Positions 7,730-15,789 of a stretch of DNA of 42,398 nucleotides are shown in pieces. The notes beneath the pieces are model-generated. The model searched no databases and had not been told where the DNA came from. It saw only the letters and a program-made list of their open reading frames with translations. Source of the stretch: Streptomyces cinnamoneus. GTDB taxonomy: Bacteria; Actinomycetota; Actinomycetes; Streptomycetales; Streptomycetaceae. The stretch is from contig NZ_BMVB01000037.1 of the NCBI RefSeq assembly GCF_014650495.1, forward strand, positions 1 to 42,398, in the 5' to 3' direction. The number at the start of each line of letters is the position of its first letter. Position 1 is the first letter of the stretch. Made by a program: the position numbers and the translations under genes.

Positions 7730-8662
7730 ATGAGCAAGCCGCCCTTCCTCACGCTGCCCCCGTGCGCACGCGCGTACCGTCTCACCACCGGGCGGGGGGA
7801 GTTCGCCGTCCACGACGCCCGGCCCGCCGGGGCGCCGCGCGGGACGGTGCTGCTCGTGCCGGGCTTCACCGGCAGCAAGGAGGACTTCATCGCGCTGCTG
7901 GAGCCGCTGGCGGAGGCCGGGTACCGGGCCGTGGCCGTGGACGGGCGCGGGCAGCACGAGAGCCCGGGGCCGCGGGACGAAGCCGCCTATGCGCAGGAGG
8001 AATTGGCGCGCGACGTCCATGCCCAGGCCGCGGCCCTCGGCGGCGACGGCGTGCACCTGCTCGGCCACTCCCTGGGCGGCCTGATCACACGGGCCGCCGT
8101 GCTCGCCGACCCCTCACCGTTCCGTTCGCTGACGGTGATGAGCAGCGGTCCGGGGGCGATCTCCCCGTCGCAGCAGGCCCGTACCCGCCTCCTGATCGAA
8201 GCGCTGGGCGTGCTGGGCATGGAGGACGTGTGGCAGGAGATGCAGCGGGAGAACACGGCCTCCGCGGAGAGCGCCGAGAACGCCTCCGTCGCCGGCACGC
8301 CGCCGGAGCTCGCCGCGTTCCTGTACCGCCGCTGGATGGGCACCGTTCCCGAGCAACTCATGGCGACCGGACGCCAGTTGACCAAGGAGCCGGACCGGAC
8401 GGCCGAGCTGGCGGAGGTGCCGCTGCCCAAGCACGTCGTCTCGGGGGCGCTGGACTACGCCTGGCCCGTCCCGGAGATCGACGCGATGGCGAAGGAGCTG
8501 TCCGCGCAGCGCACGGTCGTCCGGGGTGCGGGCCACTCCCCCAACGCCGAGCGGCCCGCCGAGACGGCGGAGGCCCTCCTGCGCTTCTGGAACCTCGTCC
8601 GGCAGCCCTGGGGCGCGTCCCAGCCCCCGGGTCCTAGCAGCCCGACTTCTCCGTCACCGTGA
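7730..8662 (+). CDS. alpha/beta-fold hydrolase (lipase/esterase type)
   Basis: A 310-aa cytosolic alpha/beta hydrolase. It shows VLLVPGFTGSKEDF (oxyanion region, about residues 40-53), DGRGQHESPG, the nucleophile elbow LGHSLGG with Ser114, a probable acid in SGALDYAW, and the catalytic His in GAGHSPNAERP. A helical cap lies between about 140 and 235. Substrate unknown. The ATG at 7730 starts the family-typical N-terminus. The last 29 bases overlap, on the opposite strand, the end of the VOC gene; the final residues (GASQPPGPSSPTSPSP) are low complexity and are probably an extension past the ancestral stop. Confidence 0.93.
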   Translation: MSKPPFLTLPPCARAYRLTTGRGEFAVHDARPAGAPRGTVLLVPGFTGSKEDFIALLEPLAEAGYRAVAVDGRGQHESPGPRDEAAYAQEELARDVHAQAAALGGDGVHLLGHSLGGLITRAAVLADPSPFRSLTVMSSGPGAISPSQQARTRLLIEALGVLGMEDVWQEMQRENTASAESAENASVAGTPPELAAFLYRRWMGTVPEQLMATGRQLTKEPDRTAELAEVPLPKHVVSGALDYAWPVPEIDAMAKELSAQRTVVRGAGHSPNAERPAETAEALLRFWNLVRQPWGASQPPGPSSPTSPSP

Positions 8663-9416
8663 ACAGGGCGCCCTCCCTGTCCCGCAGCGTCGCCTCCCGC
8701 CCGGCCCGGGAGTGGGTGGGCTCGGAGACGACGGCGCCGCCGGAGCCGAGGGCCGCCTCCACGGCCTTCTCGACGTCGTCGACGCGGAAGTACACGTGCC
8801 AGCGCGGCCGGATGCGCGGGTCCGGGTCGGCCTCGACGGCGCCGCCGCGGATGCAGGCGACGGTGCGGCCGCCCGAGCGGACGATGACGGCGTCGTCCTC
8901 GTAGCGGACCTCGCAGCGGTCGGGCCGGTCGACGGTCCAGTCGAAGATCTCGCCGTAGAACATGGCGGCGGCGAAGGCGTCCCGGGTGCGCAGCTCCAGC
9001 CAGGCGGGGGCGGCGCCGGCGCCGATGCGCCAGCCCGGCAGGTTCTTGCCCTCCCAGATGCCGAAGACCGCTCCTGCCGAGTCCGCGGCGAGGACGACGC
9101 GGCCGTTGCCGACGGCGAGCGGGCCGACGGCGACGGTGCCGCCGCGCTCACGGACCCGTGAGGCCACCACGTCGGCGTCCGCGACGGCGAAGTAGGAGGT
9201 CCAGGAGGCGGCGATGCCCATGGAACGGGCCGCGTCGCTGAGGCCGGCCACGGGCTTGCCGTCGGAGAGCGCCACGGAGAAGCCCTCGCCGAACGATCCG
9301 GCGCGGAAGGTCCAGCCCAGCACGGCGCCGTAGAAGTCGTGGGCGGTGGCGAGGTCCGCGGTCAGCAGGCTCACCCAGCAGGGCTGCCCCAGCCCCGCAC
9401 CGTCGGAGGCCGACAT
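8634..9416 (-). CDS. VOC-superfamily (glyoxalase-like) protein, two domains
   Basis: A 260-aa protein with two tandem vicinal-oxygen-chelate modules. The first begins QPCWVSLLTADLATAHDFYGAVLGWTF and the second PAWLELRTRDAFAAAMFYGEIFDWTVD; each shows the FY-G-x-x-x-x-W signature typical of bacterial glyoxalase/bleomycin-resistance relatives. The domains end with GAVFGIWEG and YFRVDDVEKAVEAA...LRDREGALFTV. Such proteins bind a metal and a small organic ligand, but the substrate cannot be deduced. Convergent with the hydrolase, overlapping its end by 29 bases. Upstream lie 332 bases without a gene, including an AT-rich stretch likely to hold its promoter. Confidence 0.93.
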   Translation of the reverse strand: MSASDGAGLGQPCWVSLLTADLATAHDFYGAVLGWTFRAGSFGEGFSVALSDGKPVAGLSDAARSMGIAASWTSYFAVADADVVASRVRERGGTVAVGPLAVGNGRVVLAADSAGAVFGIWEGKNLPGWRIGAGAAPAWLELRTRDAFAAAMFYGEIFDWTVDRPDRCEVRYEDDAVIVRSGGRTVACIRGGAVEADPDPRIRPRWHVYFRVDDVEKAVEAALGSGGAVVSEPTHSRAGREATLRDREGALFTVTEKSGC

Positions 9417-9748
9417 GGCCGATCGCCTCGTTTCTGTTCCGGGTCCTGCGGTGTCGGGAGGCCGGCCGGGCCGTGCCGCGGCCGCCCCCTGTCAGGGTTC
9501 CACTCGCCGCGCGCGAGCGCATTCCGGCGCGCGCGCAGGCCGCCCAGTTCCTCGTGCGCACAACCCGGTCGGCACCGGTGACGGCCACCCCTTCCCCGGC
9601 AGTGATTAGCCACGTTAAAAATTTCTTTAGCGTAGGGAATGTTTGCACTACGCGTTGCGTTGGACACGTATGCAACGCGCACGGCACCGTCGCCGCGCGC
9701 GTCACTGTTCACAGTTCTCCGCAGGAGGATCAGACGAAGGGAGAAGCC
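9417..9748. promoter_or_regulatory. 332-base divergent regulatory region with AT-rich core
   Basis: No gene is seen here. Bases 9602-9650 are strikingly AT-rich for this genome (CACGTTAAAAATTTCTTTAG). They are followed by a perfect inverted repeat CGCGTTGC (9651-9658) / GCAACGCG (9672-9679) with a 13-base spacer, and by a small one, ACTGT-TC-ACAGT (9704-9715). The region serves the VOC gene on one side and the 50-aa protein gene on the other. An AGGAGG at 9723-9728 has no start codon at the right distance; the AAGGGAG at about 9737-9743 does. Confidence 0.6.
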
Positions 9749-9901
9749 TTGCGCTTCGAAATCATGCGCCTGGACGACGTCGACGGCACGGCCGTCGACA
9801 GCACCGTCGTGGACGCCGCCTCCGTCAACCGGATCGTGCAGCAGGCCGCCTCGATCGGCCAGCGCATCTACATCCGCCCGGCCGACTCGACGGCCCGGTA
9901 A
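9749..9901 (+). CDS. 50-aa conserved small protein, TTG start
   Basis: The protein (starting MRFEIMRLDDVDGTAVDST, ending YIRPADSTAR) has a beta-strand-like start, the pattern VDSTVVDAASVNRIVQQAAS suggesting a helix, and a short strand GQRIYIRP. It has no cysteine, signal peptide or membrane segment. I chose TTG 9749 because AAGGGAG lies about 6 bases upstream and no other start gives a compact protein; an ATG at 9764 would cut off the first five residues. The gene is free-standing, with its own AT-rich promoter region and a perfect terminator, as for an abundant small protein. I recall near-identical orphan proteins across Streptomyces without known function. It could be a small regulator or a partner subunit; nothing here shows which. 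Confidence 0.82.
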   Translation: MRFEIMRLDDVDGTAVDSTVVDAASVNRIVQQAASIGQRIYIRPADSTAR

Positions 9902-9935
9902 CGCCCCTCGCGTCCGCGTACGCACCCGGATGCGC

Positions 9936-9970
9936 AACGCCCCCGTACGGACCTGCCGTACGGGGGCGTT
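9936..9970 (+). terminator. strong terminator after the 50-aa protein gene
   Basis: Perfect 15-bp stem (9936-9950 with 9956-9970), loop ACCTG, 34 bases after the stop. It could also stop transcription of the convergent MarC gene, which ends at 9998. Confidence 0.92.
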
Positions 9971-9997
9971 CGTCGTGCCGGCCGGTGCCGGCCGCGC

Positions 9998-10603
9998 TCA
10001 GTGGGCGGCGATGACCTGGGTGATGCCATTGATGATCTGCTGGACGGCCAGCGCGGAGAGCATCATGCCCGCCAGGCGGGTCACCAGCACCACGCCACCG
10101 TCCTTGATCACGCGGATGATGTGCAGCGAGTTGCGCATGACCAGCCACAGCACGAGGTGAATGGCGGCGATCGCGCACCACACCGAGACCTGCGAGGCCA
10201 GGGAGTCGGCGTGCTGGACGGCGAGGATCACCGAGACGATCGCACCGGGCCCGGCCAGCAGCGGCATGCCCAGCGGTACGAGCGCGACGTTGACGTCCTT
10301 GGTCTGCGTCGGCTCCTCCGACTTGCCCGTCAGCAGGTCCAGCGCGATCAGCAGCAGGAGCAGACCTCCCGCGATCATGAGCGCCGGCGTGGTGATGTGC
10401 AGGTAGTCCAGGATCTGCTGGCCGCAGATGCCGAAGACGGTGATCACGCCGAAGGCGACCACCGCCGCCTGCCAGGCCATGCGCCGCTGGACCTTGGCGG
10501 GCCGGCCGGCGGTGAGCGCGAGGAAGATCGGCGTGATCCCGGGCGGGTCCATGATCACGAACAGGGTGAGGAAGAGCGAGCCGAAGACAGCGATGTCGAA
10601 CAC
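9998..10603 (-). CDS. MarC family integral membrane protein
   Basis: A 201-aa polytopic membrane protein with six hydrophobic helices. The family signature VFDIAVFGSLFLTLFVIMDP is at the N-terminus, followed by PPGITPIFLALT; a central GGLLLLLIALDLLTG and MPLLAGPGAIVSVI complete the MarC (NAAT) pattern. Once linked to multiple antibiotic resistance in E. coli, the family has no firm function. GTG 10603 is used because the protein then starts exactly at the first helix; the longer form adds a Ser/Pro/Cys-rich leader. It is the last of four same-strand genes, 194 bases after the PHP gene. Confidence 0.93.
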   Translation of the reverse strand: MFDIAVFGSLFLTLFVIMDPPGITPIFLALTAGRPAKVQRRMAWQAAVVAFGVITVFGICGQQILDYLHITTPALMIAGGLLLLLIALDLLTGKSEEPTQTKDVNVALVPLGMPLLAGPGAIVSVILAVQHADSLASQVSVWCAIAAIHLVLWLVMRNSLHIIRVIKDGGVVLVTRLAGMMLSALAVQQIINGITQVIAAH

Positions 10604-10797
10604 AGTGAGGGCCTTGCAGGAGTGGTGCGAGCAGGAGCGGGACAGCGGGAGAGAAGAACGGGGGAACGGGGCTCTGCGGAGCGGAGGAGGCGGGCCCGTA
10701 CGTCCGTCCACCGCGGGGTCCGCGGAAACGACGACAAGGGCCTACGAACAGCGTCACCCGTACGAGGGCATGGGTACGGGTGCGGGGTGAGGGGCGG

Positions 10798-11661
10798 TCA
10801 GCCGCCGGCGCCCGGGACGGGGAACGCGCCCGTCGCGCGGCGCGTGATCTCGCCGTAGATTTCCGGGTCGGTGGTGTACTCGCCGAGGCGGCACGTCTTG
10901 CGGCTGCCGTGGTAGTCGCTGGAGCCGGTCGTCAGCAGGCCGAGCTCGGCGGCGAGGCCGCGCAGCCGGGCCCGGGTGGGGGCGTCGTGGTCCATGTGGT
11001 CCACCTCGACGCCGTCCAGGCCGGCCGAGGCCAGCTCGGCTATCTGGGCCTCCGAGACGCAGCGGCCGCGGTGCAGGGCCAGCGGGTGCGCGAGCACGGT
11101 GACGCCGCCGGCCGCCTTGACCAGGCGGATGGCGTCGAAGGGGTCGAGTTCGTGCTTCTCGACGAAGGCGCGGCCGTCACCGGCGAGCCACTCGGCGGTG
11201 AAGGCGTCGGAGACGGTGTCGATCACGCCGAGCTCGACCATGGCGGCGGCGACGTGCGGCCGGCCCACGGCTCCGCCCGCGGCGATCTGCGCCACGCGCT
11301 CCCAGGTGACGGGGACGCCGAGCTCGTTGAGCTTGCCGACCATGGCCCGGGCGCGGGGGGTGCGGTCGTCGCGGACCAGCTCCCGCTCGCGCGCCAGCTC
11401 CGGCTCGGCCGCATCGAAGAGGTAGGCCAGCATGTGGACGCTGAAGCCGTCCGGGCCGTCGAAGCGGCACGACAGCTCGGCGCCGGTCACCAGGGTGAGC
11501 CCGGCCGGAAGGGCCGCGACGGCCTCGGCGTGGCCGCCGACCCCGTCGTGGTCGGTCAGCGCGACGACGTCCAGCCCCGCGGCGGCCGCGTTGCGAACCA
11601 GCTCGGCGGGGGTGTCCGTACCGTCCGAGGCCGTGGAGTGGGTGTGCAGGTCGATGCGCAC
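10798..11661 (-). CDS. PHP-domain phosphoesterase (RNase AM/TrpH-like)
   Basis: A 287-aa metal-dependent phosphoesterase. Metal-ligand motifs are in PHP order: MRIDLHTHSTASDG (His6, His8, Asp13), LTDHDGVGGH (about 36-45), GAELSC, AHPLALHRG and GSSDYHGS near the C-terminus. This arrangement matches the group of E. coli RNase AM (YciV/TrpH), a 5'-3' exonuclease that trims RNA or short oligonucleotides and acts on 3',5'-bisphosphonucleotides. The exact substrate is inferred from family only. ATG 11661 is at the conserved start. It lies in the minus-strand series SUFU, DUF6758-like, PHP, MarC, with gaps of 110-195 bases, so co-transcription is possible but not proven. Confidence 0.93.
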   Translation of the reverse strand: MRIDLHTHSTASDGTDTPAELVRNAAAAGLDVVALTDHDGVGGHAEAVAALPAGLTLVTGAELSCRFDGPDGFSVHMLAYLFDAAEPELARERELVRDDRTPRARAMVGKLNELGVPVTWERVAQIAAGGAVGRPHVAAAMVELGVIDTVSDAFTAEWLAGDGRAFVEKHELDPFDAIRLVKAAGGVTVLAHPLALHRGRCVSEAQIAELASAGLDGVEVDHMDHDAPTRARLRGLAAELGLLTTGSSDYHGSRKTCRLGEYTTDPEIYGEITRRATGAFPVPGAGG

Positions 11662-11775
11662 GGCACGGCTCCCAACGGCGTGTGGAACGGACAGGACCGG
11701 TTCAGGATAACTGTCGTACGAACGTGACCCGGCGCGCCGGAGCGCACACCGCGCGTTGGCCGGAACCGGCCGGCC

Positions 11776-12417
11776 TCAGGGCGCCAGGACGCGGGGCGAC
11801 AGCGCACCGCAGGGCAGCAGGTCCACCTCGGCCCCGGCGTCCCGCAGGTCCGTGAGCACCAGCTCGTCGTACATCAGCAGGCCCGAGCGCTCCGGCCAGA
11901 CGATCGCCCACAGCCACAGTCCGCGGGCCTCGCCCGCGAAGACGGCCCGGTCGCCGGGGGCGTTGTCGACGTGCCACAGGGGGGTGGGGCGGCCGGCCGC
12001 GTGGACCTTGGCGTGCGGCGAGCGGTCGACGCGGAGGTAGGGGCCGGGGTCGGGGCCGTCGATGCCGGCGTAGCGCGCGCCGAGGCCGACGCCGAGCTCC
12101 TCCGCCACGAGCAGCAGCTCGCCGGGGCCGCCGAGCGGGCTGGGCCCGGAGCAGGCGACGGCCGTCGCCCGGCCGCCGCTGCGGTCGTCGCCCGCGTAGA
12201 CGACGCCGGTGAAGAGCCAGCCGACGGGCAGCGGCCAGGGCATCCAGACCGGCACCCGGGCCCGGCGGACGGCGACGGCAAGCGCTTCGACGCTGGGCGG
12301 GACGACCGGCTGCAGAGGGTGCACGGTGCCGTGCACGGCGCACTGCCAGGAGTCGGCGAAGAGACCGGGCGCTCGCACCCGGCCACCGCACTTCGGGCAA
12401 CTGGGTTCGCCCCTCAT
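11776..12417 (-). CDS. DUF6758-like protein with N-terminal zinc ribbon
   Basis: A 213-aa protein that begins MRGEPSCPKCGGRVRAPG and continues DSWQCAVHGTVHPLQPV. The CPxC pair plus a later C-x-x-H suggest a small zinc-binding ribbon in the first 30 residues. The rest is a mixed alpha/beta domain with Trp-rich segments (VWMPWPLPVGWLFTGVVY, GLWLWAIVWPERSG) and no recognised active site. I believe this is the streptomycete family DUF6758. ATG 12417 is preceded by GGAGG at short distance; a TTG three codons earlier (12426) is a possible alternative. Function unknown. Confidence 0.85.
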   Translation of the reverse strand: MRGEPSCPKCGGRVRAPGLFADSWQCAVHGTVHPLQPVVPPSVEALAVAVRRARVPVWMPWPLPVGWLFTGVVYAGDDRSGGRATAVACSGPSPLGGPGELLLVAEELGVGLGARYAGIDGPDPGPYLRVDRSPHAKVHAAGRPTPLWHVDNAPGDRAVFAGEARGLWLWAIVWPERSGLLMYDELVLTDLRDAGAEVDLLPCGALSPRVLAP

Positions 12418-12542
12418 AGCCTCCAACGGTCCTACCAGGCCGCCCCCGCGTCAAGGACGATCACCCGTCCGGAGTCGACACCGGCACACCGTTCCGGCCT
12501 TCCGGCTCCCCGCCCTCGCGGGGCGCGGTCCGGCCCCCGTGA

Positions 12543-13139
12543 TCAGGCCAGGGGAACCCCGGCACGCAGCGGGTCGCGCAGGTCCGTGCCGTGCCGCAGC
12601 CAGCGCTCCTCCAGGGCGGCCGCGCCCTGGACGCGCTTCCACGCGGCTTCGTTGGGGGTCATCGGCAGGAGGGGCAGGAAGCGCACGGGGTCCAGCGGTT
12701 CGTCCAGCTCCAGGTCCTCGACGATGCCGCCGGACTCCGCGACGAGCACGGAGGTGAAGGGCGCGCCCGGCCACAGCGGCTCGCCGGTGTCGAGGGAGGC
12801 GCCCGGCGCCACCACGACGCCCTCCACCTGCGGCGATGCGGCCAGCACGGCCAGGGGGCGGAGCACCTTGTCCGTGTCGGCCCGGCCGCGGCGCACCGAC
12901 AGCAGCAGTTCGGCGCGGGGGCCGCGCAGCGGGTCGGCCACCATGGCCGTGGGGTCGGCCATCGGGTGGGCGGACATGCCGAGCGTGGCGTAGCGGACGA
13001 CGTCGCCGGCGTCGTCGGCGGCAGTGAAGCGGAGGACTTCGATCCGGTCCGTGCCGAGGAAGGTCACCGCGGCGCGCGCGTCCGGCTCACCGAGAGCCAT
13101 CACCAGCCGGGCCTCGACGAGTGCGAGAACGTCTGACAT
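12543..13139 (-). CDS. suppressor-of-fused (SUFU) domain protein
   Basis: A 198-aa protein with a complete bacterial SUFU-like fold: VLRFTAADDAGDVVRYATLGMS near the start, RAELLLSVRRGRADTDKVLRPLAVLAASP in the middle, and PFTSVLVAES ... VRFLPLLPMTPNEAAWKR at the end. In bacteria this family is often found as immunity proteins or next to toxins, but here it stands among housekeeping genes with no toxin nearby. ATG 13139 is used; an upstream in-frame ATG (13172) would add 11 residues. It is the first gene of the four-gene minus-strand series and diverges from corA across 499 bases. Confidence 0.88.
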   Translation of the reverse strand: MSDVLALVEARLVMALGEPDARAAVTFLGTDRIEVLRFTAADDAGDVVRYATLGMSAHPMADPTAMVADPLRGPRAELLLSVRRGRADTDKVLRPLAVLAASPQVEGVVVAPGASLDTGEPLWPGAPFTSVLVAESGGIVEDLELDEPLDPVRFLPLLPMTPNEAAWKRVQGAAALEERWLRHGTDLRDPLRAGVPLA

Positions 13140-13638
13140 GCAGTGAGCATAGAACGCGTATCGAACGGGCAAAGGAGGGGCTTGACGCGCCGCACGGCTG
13201 CTAGCCTTGGTCTGCCTTGACCTCTGGTCAAGGCGTGACGATCGTCCCTCAGCGGGGACCGGCCGGAGGAGGTGGGGCTGCGGTGGATCCTAGTCGACCG
13301 TGCAGTACCGACAGTTCTCCCGTCTTCCCGCTCCGGACGCACGTCACCCCGTGATCTGAAGCCTTCCGCGCCCGGCCACCGTCGCCGGCACCACCTCCGG
13401 AAGTCCTTCCACGCCCGCAGCACTTGACGGAAGAGCGCCTGCCTCTCGCTTTGTTCCGTGTTCTCTGCGAAGTTCTCCGCGAACTGCCGTCAGTCCCGCG
13501 CACCGCACGAAGCGCCGCCCGATTTGCGGACGTATCCCTCACCCGGCCCCCGGGACCGAGGGCGCCACCACGTCTACGTTTCAGGCAGCGTTGCGCCAAG
13601 CGCCCCGCACTGGCGGCCGGCCCGTGAAGGAGCCAGCC
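13140..13638. promoter_or_regulatory. 499-base region between SUFU and corA
   Basis: No gene is supported here. A perfect palindrome CCTTGACC-TCT-GGTCAAGG at 13215-13233 could be an operator or a hairpin, and an imperfect extra half-site CCTTGGTC lies just upstream at about 13205-13212. The corA side is a long leader of up to 400 bases with stretches such as TCTGCGAAGTTCTCCGCGAA (about 13462-13481). Because corA imports Mg2+, a metal-responsive leader was looked for, but I cannot recognise an M-box by eye. Confidence 0.45.
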
Positions 13639-14748
13639 ATGTCGATGATCCGTGACCTGCGTGCCGCCGTCCGCCCCGCCCTGCGCCGGGTGCCCGTCCA
13701 GGGCGGCGGCTACGACCCCACCCGCGACCCCTCGGCCAACAGCGCCGTCGTGGACTGCGCCGTCTACCGCGACGGCAAGCGCGCGAGCGACCACGTCAGC
13801 CCGGCCGAGGCCATGCGCCGGGTGCGGGCCGAGGGCGGCTTCGCGTGGATCGGGCTGCACGAGCCCGCGGAGCACGAGTTCGCCGGGATAGCGCGGGAGT
13901 TCGGGCTGCACCCGCTGGCCGTCGAGGACGCGGTCCACGCCCACCAGCGGCCCAAGCTGGAGCGCTACGACGACACGCTCTTCACGGTCTTCAAGACCAT
14001 CCACTACGTCGAGCACGCCGAACTGACCGCCACCAGCGAGGTGGTGGAGACCGGCGAGGTGATGTGCTTCACCGGCCCGGACTTCATCATCACCGTCCGG
14101 CACGGCGGCCAGGGCTCGCTGCGCGCGCTGCGCCACCGGCTCCAGGACGACCCCCAGCTGCTCGGCCGGGGCCCCTCGGCCGTCCTGCACGCCATCGCCG
14201 ACCAGGTCGTCGACGGCTACATAGCCGTGGCCGACGCCGTCCAGGACGACATCGACGAGGTCGAGATCGACGTCTTCTCCGACCCCGGCAAGGGCAGCCG
14301 GCGCGGCGGCGACGCGGGCCGCATCTACCAGCTCAAGCGGGAAGTGCTCGAATTCAAGCGGGCGGTCACGCCGCTCATACGGCCGATGCAGCTGCTGAGC
14401 GAGCGGCCGATGCGGCTGGTCGAGCCGGACGTCCAGAAGTACTTCCGCGACGTCGCCGACCACCTCGTGCGCGTGCACGAGCAGGTGGTCTCCTTCGACG
14501 ACCTGCTCAACTCCATCCTCCAGGCCAACCTCGCGCAGGCGTCCGTCGCCCAGAACGAGGACATGCGCAAGATCACGTCCTGGGCGGCCATCTTCGCCGT
14601 GCCCACGATGATCGCCGGGATCTACGGCATGAACTTCGACCACATGCCGGAGCTGCACTGGAAGTACGGCTATCCGGCGGTCATGGTCGTCACGGTCGCC
14701 ATCTGTGTGACGATCCACCGCGGCTTCAAGCGCAACGGCTGGCTCTGA
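13639..14748 (+). CDS. corA: CorA-type magnesium/cobalt transporter
   Basis: A 369-aa inner-membrane channel for Mg2+ (also Co2+). The N-terminal cytosolic funnel (to about residue 300) includes FAWIGLHEPAEHEF and LEFKRAVTPLIRPMQLLSE, the long helices that form the funnel. Two C-terminal membrane helices follow: SWAAIFAVPTMIAGIYGMNF, carrying the invariant GMN pore signature, and YPAVMVVTVAICVTIHRGF, ending in a basic tail KRNGWL. Length is normal. ATG 13639 is preceded by AAGGAG; an earlier in-frame ATG at 13591 would add a basic leader. It stands 2.6 kb from a channel-less MgtE-type protein, so Mg2+ handling may be a theme here. Convergent with the EamA gene. Confidence 0.97.
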   Translation: MSMIRDLRAAVRPALRRVPVQGGGYDPTRDPSANSAVVDCAVYRDGKRASDHVSPAEAMRRVRAEGGFAWIGLHEPAEHEFAGIAREFGLHPLAVEDAVHAHQRPKLERYDDTLFTVFKTIHYVEHAELTATSEVVETGEVMCFTGPDFIITVRHGGQGSLRALRHRLQDDPQLLGRGPSAVLHAIADQVVDGYIAVADAVQDDIDEVEIDVFSDPGKGSRRGGDAGRIYQLKREVLEFKRAVTPLIRPMQLLSERPMRLVEPDVQKYFRDVADHLVRVHEQVVSFDDLLNSILQANLAQASVAQNEDMRKITSWAAIFAVPTMIAGIYGMNFDHMPELHWKYGYPAVMVVTVAICVTIHRGFKRNGWL

Positions 14749-14785
14749 GGGGCCGGTCCGGCCCGCCGGACGGGCCCTGGGCCCG

Positions 14786-15754
14786 CTAGACCCCGGTCTC
14801 CGGCAGGGCGGTCTCCTTGCGGCGGTCCCCCATGATGACCAGGGTCAGGCCCGCCATGATCACCGCGAGGGCGGGGTAGGCCACCGCCGGCGGCTGCTGG
14901 CCCAGCCACACGGCCGCGATCAGGGCCGCGCCCGGCGTCTCCAGCAGGATCGCCGTCGAGGTGACGGACGGGCCGAGGCCCTTGACCACCCTGTTGATCA
15001 GCGAGTGGCCGAGCAGCTGCGCGGTGACGGTCAGAAGGGCCAGCTTGAGCCAGGTCTCCCCGTCGTACCCGCCGAGCCGGACGCCACCGGCCAGGCAGGC
15101 GGCGAGGAGCAGCACGGTCGTGGTGGCGTAGCAGACGTACGTGTACGCGAGCGTGCCCACCGTGCGCCGCACCTCGGCGCCCAGCAGCACGTAGCCGGCC
15201 GCGGCCATGCCGCCCGCCAGGGCGAGCGCGTCGCCGGCCAGGGCGCGCGCGGAAAGGGAGAGGTCCACGCCGGTGAGGATCACTACGCCGAGGAAGGCGA
15301 GCCCGGTGCCGGCCCAGACGAGCGCGGGCGGTCGGTGGCCGCGCAGGCGCAGCAGCAGTGTGGTCCAGATGGGGGTGGTGGTGACCAGCGCGGTCGAGGA
15401 CGCCACGGAGGTCATGTGCAGGCTCGGCAGCCACACCGCGAAGTGCAGGGCCAGCAGCGCCCCCGCGGCGACGGCCAGGAGCAGCGCCCGGCGGCCCATG
15501 CCGCGCAGCTCGGCGCGGTGGCGCAGCAGGGCGAGCGGGGTGAGGGCGCCGACGGCCATGGCGTTGCGCCAGAAGGCGATGGCGAGGGCCGGGGCGGCGG
15601 TCGCGGCGATGAGGGGCGCGGAGAGGGAGACTCCGGCGACGGCTATCGCGAGGAGGGCCAGTTCCGTGCGGACGGATACGGGGGCGGCGTTCTCGGGACC
15701 GGCGGGCCGGGCGGGGGCCGGTCTCGCGTCGCGACGGGCAGGGGCAGCACTCAC
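14786..15754 (-). CDS. EamA/DMT-superfamily transporter
   Basis: A 322-aa membrane protein with about ten hydrophobic helices arranged as two EamA repeats: the first from LALLAIAVAGVSLSAPLIAATAAP to TGVDLS, the second from ALAGDALALAGGMAAAGYVLLG to ALAVIMAGLTLVIMG. Repeat motifs FWRNAMAVGALTPLALL and SVASSTALVTTTPIWTTLLL / TSTAILLETPGAALIAAVW are characteristic of drug/metabolite exporters. Substrate unknown. The N-terminal 25 residues are Pro/Ala-rich and disordered. Its start is only 35 bases from the divergent start of the next gene, so the two promoters must overlap. Confidence 0.95.
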   Translation of the reverse strand: MSAAPARRDARPAPARPAGPENAAPVSVRTELALLAIAVAGVSLSAPLIAATAAPALAIAFWRNAMAVGALTPLALLRHRAELRGMGRRALLLAVAAGALLALHFAVWLPSLHMTSVASSTALVTTTPIWTTLLLRLRGHRPPALVWAGTGLAFLGVVILTGVDLSLSARALAGDALALAGGMAAAGYVLLGAEVRRTVGTLAYTYVCYATTTVLLLAACLAGGVRLGGYDGETWLKLALLTVTAQLLGHSLINRVVKGLGPSVTSTAILLETPGAALIAAVWLGQQPPAVAYPALAVIMAGLTLVIMGDRRKETALPETGV

Positions 15755-15789
15755 GCGACCAGCCTAGGCCGCGCGCATAAAGTAGGCGC

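Noticed and set aside
4852..7890. A 1012-codon open frame on the minus strand opposite the helicase gene
   Set aside because: It is the mirror of the GC-biased helicase codons. Its product is Leu/Gly/Arg-rich without domains, while the plus strand encodes a textbook helicase.
13234..13638. An M-box (Mg2+) riboswitch before corA
   Set aside because: The region is long enough, but I cannot recognise the conserved M-box core by eye; an Rfam covariance search would decide.
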